Of a DNA stretch of 5,008 nucleotides, positions 4,884 through 5,008 are shown piece after piece (position 1 is the first letter of the stretch; each line of letters starts with the position of its first letter). The position numbers and the translations under genes are program-made. Source of the stretch: an uncultured Synergistia bacterium (GTDB lineage: Bacteria > Eremiobacterota > SpSt-956 > JAKJGF01); the NCBI GenBank assembly GCA_937888925.1, contig CALARM010000618.1:1-5008 (forward strand), given 5' to 3'. Below the pieces are notes generated by a model. It was not told where the DNA came from and did not search any database. It saw only the letters and a list, made by a program, of their open reading frames with translations.

Positions 4884-4914
4884 ACGGTTATTTTTTTATA
4901 AAGGTGTGTGAAAC

Positions 4915-5008
4915 ATGTCTATTATAGAACTCTCAAATATTTATAAAACATATAGAATGGGCGGTGTAGATGTTCATGCCTGTTCTGATATTAATTTATC
5001 TGTAGAAA
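4915..5008 (+). CDS. N-terminus of a LolD/MacB-type ABC transporter ATPase (3' end outside window)
   Basis: Thirty-one codons are visible from ATG 4915, preceded by AAGGTG with 8 nt spacing. MSIIELSNIYKTYRMGGVDV followed by HACSDINLSVE is the standard N-terminal beta strand and A-loop of ABC ATPases of the FtsE/LolD/MacB class: the aromatic Tyr in KTYRMG stacks on adenine, and an ALxDVxLxI-like strand precedes the Walker A loop, which lies outside the window. Members of this class energise lipoprotein release or MacAB-type export of peptides and drugs, with separate or fused membrane partners. Promoter C and the divergent regulator operon suggest control by that system. The exact subfamily cannot be told from this fragment. 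Confidence 0.85.
   Translation, partial: MSIIELSNIYKTYRMGGVDVHACSDINLSVE

Larger units (their letters stand above)
4535..4914. other. 380-bp divergent control region between regulator operon and ABC gene
   Basis: No gene is seen here. It separates the minus-strand regulator from the plus-strand ABC ATPase. From left to right it holds the regulator's ribosome site (near 4541-4547), a heptamer repeat (4576-4602), a minus-strand -10, three TTACA half-sites (4642-4666), an AT-rich stretch with a possible extra plus-strand TATAAT (4694-4699), promoter C (4742-4803), a second heptamer palindrome (4842-4883) and the ABC ribosome site AAGGTG (4901-4906). I see no riboswitch-like fold. Confidence 0.7.

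Noticed and set aside
4804..4914. Riboswitch or leader-peptide attenuator ahead of the ABC gene
   Set aside because: No recognisable aptamer fold, terminator hairpin or convincing leader reading frame could be seen.

Overview
This is a low-GC, Gram-negative-type segment. It encodes a CpxA/CpxR-like two-component system surrounded by small genes of unknown function and by three promoters that look alike. Strong Shine-Dalgarno sites, TATAAT-like -10 boxes, an inner-membrane sensor kinase with an extracytoplasmic domain and an LTXXQ-like protein fit a low-GC bacterium with a cell envelope. I cannot name the genus from the sequence.

Layout, left to right. (1) The 3' end of a gene for a GIxVGSxxxDVKKLY-type protein (to 266). 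(2) A 210-aa helical, acidic protein with a 28-residue tandem duplication (374-1006). (3) A heptamer-based palindromic repeat (1012-1052), then promoter A. (4) A 146-aa Met/Gly/Gln/Pro-rich protein with two polyproline runs between two related LxPxE helices (1213-1653), closed by a clear intrinsic terminator (1688-1718). (5) Promoter B, four bases after that terminator, serving two small helical proteins (1833-2276 and 2285-2506). (6) On the minus strand, the response regulator (3845-4534) and sensor kinase (2486-3841), spaced 3 nt apart. The kinase overlaps the preceding convergent gene by 21 bp. (7) A 380-bp divergent control region (4535-4914) with an operator for the regulator, promoter C and two more heptamer repeats. 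(8) The first 31 codons of a LolD/MacB-type ABC ATPase (from 4915).

The main observation is regulatory. Promoters A, B and C share TTACA-like half-sites spaced exactly 10 bp apart, then an ACTTCTG box exactly 15 nt after the start of the last half-site, then a -10 hexamer 14 nt later, with no good -35. Upstream of the regulator gene, read in its own direction, lies GTAAA-N5-GTAAG-N5-GTAAA, which matches the known CpxR box of enterobacteria (GTAAA-N5-GTAAA). The simplest model is that the encoded CpxR-like regulator activates its own operon, the Met/Pro-rich LTXXQ-like protein, the two-gene helical operon and the divergent ABC transporter. That would make a compact local envelope-stress regulon whose effectors are mostly unrecognised proteins. 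The regulator-box match and the promoter spacings are read directly; the regulon is inference.
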